Origin: Prochilodus magdalenae
Lineage: Eukaryota > Chordata > Actinopteri > Characiformes > Prochilodontidae
NCBI GenBank assembly: GCA_024036415.1
Contig: JAMWET010001638.1
Location: forward strand, 106,001 to 170,000
Length of the DNA: 64,000 bases
Direction of reading: 5' to 3'
Positions 59,104 to 64,000 of this stretch are shown here, piece after piece; positions within the stretch are counted from its first letter, which is position 1; the number at the start of each line of letters is the position of its first letter. Under the pieces are notes generated by a model. The model made no database searches. It had not been told where the DNA came from and saw nothing but the letters and a program-made list of their open reading frames with translations. The position numbers and the translations under genes were made by a program.

Positions 59104-59157
59104 ATGACGCTCCAAGGCTTATTATTCAGTAATTACACGGACTACTACATGCAATGG
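59104..59157 (+). CDS. Candidate short 5' coding exon
   Basis: ATG at 59104 opens 18 codons (MTLQGLLFSNYTDYYMQW) that run to TGG followed by GTGAGTTA, a good splice-donor match. An in-frame TAA at 59080-59082 limits the start upstream. Codon content looks protein-like and not low complexity. The start context is poor (T at -3) and no downstream exon is recognised in the window. I do not recognise the protein; it may be chance. Confidence 0.25.
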
Positions 59158-59164
59158 GTGAGTT

Positions 59165-60635
59165 ATTCATAAGTTATAGAAGTGTGTAATAGCTGTTTGG
59201 ATCTGACCGTTTAAGAGGTTAACTGAGACATATAATAGTAGACCACACACGATCAATCGTAAAGATCACACCAAAAACATATAGAAAACATGTTTCCAAT
59301 GTGAGTTTCTTACAGGAGGGTCCCTGCACCTTTACCATGCTTCACCTTCTTTTGTAGGCACGATTAATCTTGCTTTATGCCCGGCTTACTTTTATTAGGC
59401 CATATCTCCAGTATAACTTTTGCAGCAAAAGGGCTTTTATTAGCAGCCTTCCTAGCTTCTAAGAAATCCTTTTGAAAGGGGAAGGTGTGGGCCATATACT
59501 CTGCTATACTAATATTGGCATTAATATCTTTTAGGTATTCTTATATTGGAGCAGCCTCCAGCCAGAAATCATAATGTGAAGGCAGCAGCAATCTACATTT
59601 CTTTTGTCAAACATTTTGTTGAGCTACAAAGGAAATCTCCTGAAGATCTCGTTGTACTGCACATTGGTGGATACATGTTGTTTTTTTTTAGCCTGAATAA
59701 GCAGAACAGGCTCGTTTAGGCAGGCTTAAGCCTGTGTTGGCCCTCAGACTGTCCTCGTTTGGTGTAATAATAGTGTTTAATATTGCCTCAAGATGCATTT
59801 CAACAAGACGATGTGCAGCATCTGCCCGTGAATGAAATCACCCTGGGCCGCCCCCTATTGGTGAAATACCAATGGCCTGTGGTTCTCCTGTTTTGTCCTT
59901 TCACGCGTCACCACAGTGTTGTAAATTCAGCTAGTAAACCAATCCTAATCTTTTTAAGTAAGCACCATATTTCATAACGTGACAACAGTGATTGGTTGAA
60001 TAAGTTCATGTCGCCTGTGGAAGCACAAAATAATGGAATGTAGGGCGAACAAAATAATTTACGGTCTGCTCCCTGTAAACAGATACACAAACATATATAC
60101 ACAAGGACTACAGCGTTTATTGGGTCTCATGCTCATACTTTCTGCATCCAGTCAACCACAAACTGAATGTGTAACCATGTAGACATGTTTTTGTGCAAAA
60201 TGTATCAAACATCATCCACTACATGAGTGCGTGTCTAAAGTTTGCTTCTTTGGTTTTGCCCTGGAGTAATAAGGCTACTGTAACTAACAGGGTATGGATG
60301 GTGATGTCTATGGATGATGCTATCTGCACACCTAATGCTGGGATCAGACTACACGAATATAGCCAGATTTTGACAACATTTTTGTTATATCAGACAAATT
60401 TCCAGCATCGGATTTAAATATTGAGAATGAGAGAACAGCAATGTGGTATCTGGGATGACCTACAACTCCCAGAGGAAAAGTATAGCATGTCAGAATTTTA
60501 TTGTATCTTTTGCCTAGATTGACATCTCCTATGACATGTTCCTTGACATTGACCTGTGGATGAAAAGAGCAATAACTGAGTGAATGATAATGAGTGAATT
60601 ATGATTGGTGTATGATAAATGTGTAGTGTTGTCAG
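59165..60635. other. Unique DNA, no gene seen
   Basis: No gene or repeat family recognised. No obvious second exon for the candidate at 59104. Confidence 0.45.
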
Positions 60636-60639
60636 TCTC

Positions 60640-60708
60640 TCTCTCATTGCCACCAAGACTTTTGTTGCGCTATGGATACCATGCAAGCTCCCTCTGGGAT
60701 CAATAAAG

Positions 60709-60783
<75 letters not shown>

Positions 60784-60786
60784 TTA

Positions 60787-60828
<42 letters not shown>

Positions 60829-60864
60829 CATCCGTCCGTCCGTCCGTCCGTCCGTCCATCCGTC
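60640..60864 (+). mobile_element. Retroelement tail with TATC/TGTC/CGTC microsatellite
   Basis: CTCCCTCTGGGATCAATAAAG (60689-60708) is a typical fish non-LTR element 3' end. It runs straight into TATC repeats (60709-60787), then TGTC (60788-60823), then CGTC/CATC (60824-60864). Only a short piece of element is left upstream. The phase-preserving change TATC to TGTC to CGTC suggests single-base mutations that then spread by slippage. Confidence 0.7.
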
Positions 60865-60869
60865 ACAAA

Positions 60870-62685
60870 AACACCCCAGAAGCCCCAGCTGGGAACTGAA
60901 CCGCTTTTTACTATGAAGTGATCAGGTGCATTCAAAGTAATCTAACTGATTTCATCAGACAGCAAGAATAGCCACTTCATGTTAGCAGTGTCCACATGCT
61001 GCGGGTTAATATCCAAGAACTGTAAATGTACTATAACAATGTCTACTCTAAAAAATAAAGATTTTTTAAAGGGTTCCCACAATGGGTTGGTTTTCCTTTG
61101 GTCAAAAGTAAAAACACATTAGTCATGTTTATTTATTTTTCTGATTAAACAAATCAATAATAAACACAATCATCTTTCGTTTACTATCTCTGTGGCATAT
61201 TAAAAAATGGCAGGTACTAAATTTGTGATTGTAAGGACTGTAGCCAAAGGACTGGACTGAATGTCCCGGATGCACATGCGCTATGAGTAAAATCATCTTA
61301 ATTATATTGAATGCATCTAATATTACTTAATATGAGATCATTTGAGATGTATGGTATAAGATTACATAAGTATTTTTGAACTTTTGGATTGTTTCATTAA
61401 GTGAAATTGTCACGCATGCCCAGTAATGTAGAATGAGATTTAATAACATTAGAACATTATGGCAAGACCAACGGCCTTCCACAACACCAGGAAATAACAC
61501 AGATAAATCTTCGGATTGTCTTTGTTTTTAAGCAATTGTGTCATCATGCAACATGTAAAATGGAGTAGTTCATTATATCTGTAACTAGGATGGGGCTGTC
61601 TTGGAATTCCTGGGCATAGATTACTTAGTATAGGTTACCTCACATCAACTCATCATGGCCCTAGGGGGCTGCCCACGTTTGCGTAGTGCACAGATGCTAT
61701 TTGACAGTGTAATAAGTTTAGTGGGACCAACCTTCCAGCATAGAAATCCTGTGTTTGAGAACCATAAACTGACCTGACATGTCCTGTTTGGAGCCGTAAT
61801 CCTAGCACTAGGCCTCTGTGCAGATATGAATAACTCACATTATCTAAGCGATTTCACATCTCCTGAACCATGGAGCTACTTTTAATGAACTAATACACAT
61901 TATCTTGCTCAGTGGCTGCTGCAAGCCAGCTGAAACTCGTTTGTAATAACGTGTGAGTGTGTGTGCGGGTGATATGTGAGTAAGTATGTGTGTAAAGGAA
62001 TATTCATGTATAGTACTGTGCTAAACTGCAGTCCTCACCATCATTGTTCAACAATGTGTTTGGGATTAGAAGCAGAGCAAGGCAGCAGCCAGAGCTTTTG
62101 CGATGGGGTGGCCAGGTCACACACTATTCCTATGCGAATGCACATATTAGGGTCACACATTTAAAATATGCAATATGAGATATGCGAGTTGATCAATAAT
62201 CAAATCAGCTAAATGCTCCATTCCCTTCTCTGTCTGATCAGTTTATGTGTTTCAGTCATAAACTGTGTTTCCATAAGATGCTTTTAATATCAAAACTGTC
62301 CTACATGCACATAAGTGTCTACTCATCTTATTATAGTAAAGAGCTGAGCTGTGATTCTGACCCTGTATGACATACTGTTGTCTGTAAAACTGGAGGAAAG
62401 TCTGTAGCATGGCTAATAATAGTGGTAGTCTTTTTTATGTATAAATGTGATTTTTCACCAAATTATCACTTAAATGCCCTAAAATAGTCTGTCAAGTCCT
62501 GATCGAGCCTTAATCCTGACACCTTCATCACTTTAGACGGTCCTGGAGTAATGCAGGATGGAAATATTATTATATTATTACTGCCACTTCACAGGCTGCC
62601 ATGAATGGACGTACATAGCAACACTGATGAAAGCTTTCCTCATGAGTGTGTATGTGTGTGTCTGCTGGGTGAGAAAGTGTTTTTG
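60870..62685. other. Unique DNA, no gene seen
   Basis: No gene or repeat family recognised. Confidence 0.5.
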
Positions 62686-62689
62686 TGTG

Positions 62690-62741
62690 TAGGAGTCTCT
62701 TTCTCTCTTTCACTGTCTGTTTCCTCTCGCCTTCCTCTTCT

Positions 62742-62773
<32 letters not shown>

Positions 62774-63000
62774 TATCTCTCTCTCGTTCTCTCTCTCTAA
62801 AATTCAGTGTGAATCTCTCCTCCTCCATTTTTCCCACACCTCCTACCCGCTCCCACACTTTCCATTCCTGCCTGTTTGTTTTTTTCCTCCCTTTTACACA
62901 TTCTCCTTCTCTCTTTTTTCCATCCCTCCTGTTCATACTTCTATCCTATAGTTCTAAACCAGTTCCTTTTTTTTCATTCACCCTTTTTTAACACTTCCAG
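62690..63000 (+). repeat. Pyrimidine-rich tract with (CT)n
   Basis: CT repeats 62740-62800 within a C/T-rich stretch. The S/L-rich frames are artefacts. Confidence 0.88.
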
Positions 63001-63204
63001 ATTAAATTGAAAATGATGCATTTCTGTATCTAATAGAAAAGAGCTGTGTGTCCATCCTTCAACTCTCTAACCTCTCTCAGTATACATACAGTGTGTTTTG
63101 ATCCACTATCTAAAAGTCTAATTTACACAGTTCTTCTTTAGCCCAAATAGAAATCTGCTTCCTTACTGTGTTGTCAGTTTGTGTAGATAATAGTATCTAA
63201 TATA

Positions 63205-64000
63205 GAACCCTGTTTACAAAAAAATGGCAGAAGGCTGTGCAATGTCATTTAAAACAGAATACAGTAATGTGCAAATCATATACACCATGTATGTAACTCA
63301 AAACTGAAAGTGAGAAATATGCCCATATAAAGCGAAATATGCCCATTGTGAATCTGATACTAGTTGCGTGTTTCAAAGCTGTTGTGGCAAGTTAATTTCT
63401 ACCACTGTGTTCATCACGCCTTTATGTATAAACACTCTGTAAGCATTTCAGAACCAAGAAGACAGACTGCCATAGTTCTAAAATATTTTCAGCTGCTTAA
63501 CAGTCTCCTCTCTCCTATTTCCCCTTACGTAATGTGCCAGATGTTTCCAGTGGGTGACTGGTCTGAACTACAGGCAGGCCAGATTAGCACCCAGACTGTC
63601 TTACTGTAGACCAATGCTGTTGTAATATGTGCAGAATGCAGTTTTGCGTTATCTAGCTTAAATTAGCAAAAGCGTTCCTGAAAAAAGACGTCATCTAGAT
63701 GGCTAGACATGTCGCACAAAATGTCTCAGTCGGCCCCAGAGCAGGAAGCAATGTTTTCTTCTTTGAATGGTATAGTTTTATTGTGCATTTGTTGTTGTGG
63801 AGATGAATTGATTTTACAGCATTCTGCAAGTGTTCCTGAGTCCATTTAATGATTTCCACTACATATTTTTGTCTGTTTCTAATGCAGATCAAACCAATCA
63901 GTTAACCTAATTAGTTGTGAGATGTTCCACAAGGTGTCATATTTAGCATTAAACAACTTTACCAGTCTTCTGTTTTTAAATTTTTAGGACCAAATTTAAA
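63205..64000 (-). mobile_element. Tc1-like transposon relic (family B), cut by window end
   Basis: The left end region ('aaaacagaatacagtaatgt', GCAAATCA), the CAGTGGGTGACTGGTCTGAAC block (reverse of the transposase WPACSPDL region), GAAAAAAGACGTCATCTAGATGGC and TTCCTGAGTCCATTTAATGATTTCC follow the order of a large fish Tc1-like family. The middle is deleted. The right part (AGATGTTCCACAAGGTGTCA) approaches the other terminus near the window edge. No open frame remains. Confidence 0.65.

Overview
This window is non-coding vertebrate DNA, almost certainly from a teleost fish and probably an otophysan (characin or catfish relatives). The evidence is AT-rich sequence with intron- or desert-like texture, very many long CA, CT, GATA and related microsatellites, a high density of decayed Tc1-type transposons, and retroelement 3' ends and SINEs of kinds I know from fish genomes. 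I recognise no bacterial-type gene, operon, CRISPR array or RNA gene. I see no confident host protein-coding gene. The long open frames are translations of simple repeats or of transposon relics. The best host-exon candidate is a short 5' exon-like ATG frame ending in a GTGAGT donor at 59104-59157, in a locally CpG-richer patch; it is weak.

Layout. 1-9.9 kb: unique AT-rich DNA with microsatellites, a LINE-like tail, a decayed SINE, two copies of an unassigned repeat and a G-quadruplex motif. 9.9-20.4 kb: several Tc1 relics, including a clean internally deleted copy with TA target duplications (18634-19170), and a tandem repeat of about 68 bp split by a later insertion. 20.4-23.3 kb: a 1.4-kb polypurine tract, then CT/CA repeats and a 0.7-kb CA-rich minisatellite. 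23.4-26.6 kb: two opposed degenerate arrays of heat-shock-element-like words flank a Tc1 relic that carries a nested hAT-type MITE with a perfect 8-bp target duplication. 27-34.4 kb: pyrimidine-rich tracts, a perfect 48-bp-stem hairpin at 30.6 kb, and a tRNA-derived SINE. 35-46 kb: a hAT-like end, a LINE tail with an ATTTG microsatellite, a pyrimidine-to-purine switch, an L2-like LINE 3' end and a SINE-like repeat. 46-53.4 kb: the transposon-richest stretch, with the only near-full-length element, a 1583-bp Tc1 copy (50154-51736) whose DD34E transposase is broken by a nonsense codon and a frameshift. 53-64 kb: LINE ends, a 153-bp Tc1-derived MITE, a compound microsatellite and a Tc1 relic running off the window edge.

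There is no cooperating gene system here. What the sequence records is transposon history: at least six Tc1-like families in about eleven pieces, deletion derivatives, nested insertion, and microsatellites growing from retroelement tails. Between the repeats lie compositionally balanced islands that may be conserved regulatory elements, which cannot be tested without alignment. Family assignments rest on motif recognition and remembered fish repeat consensus sequences, not on a database search.
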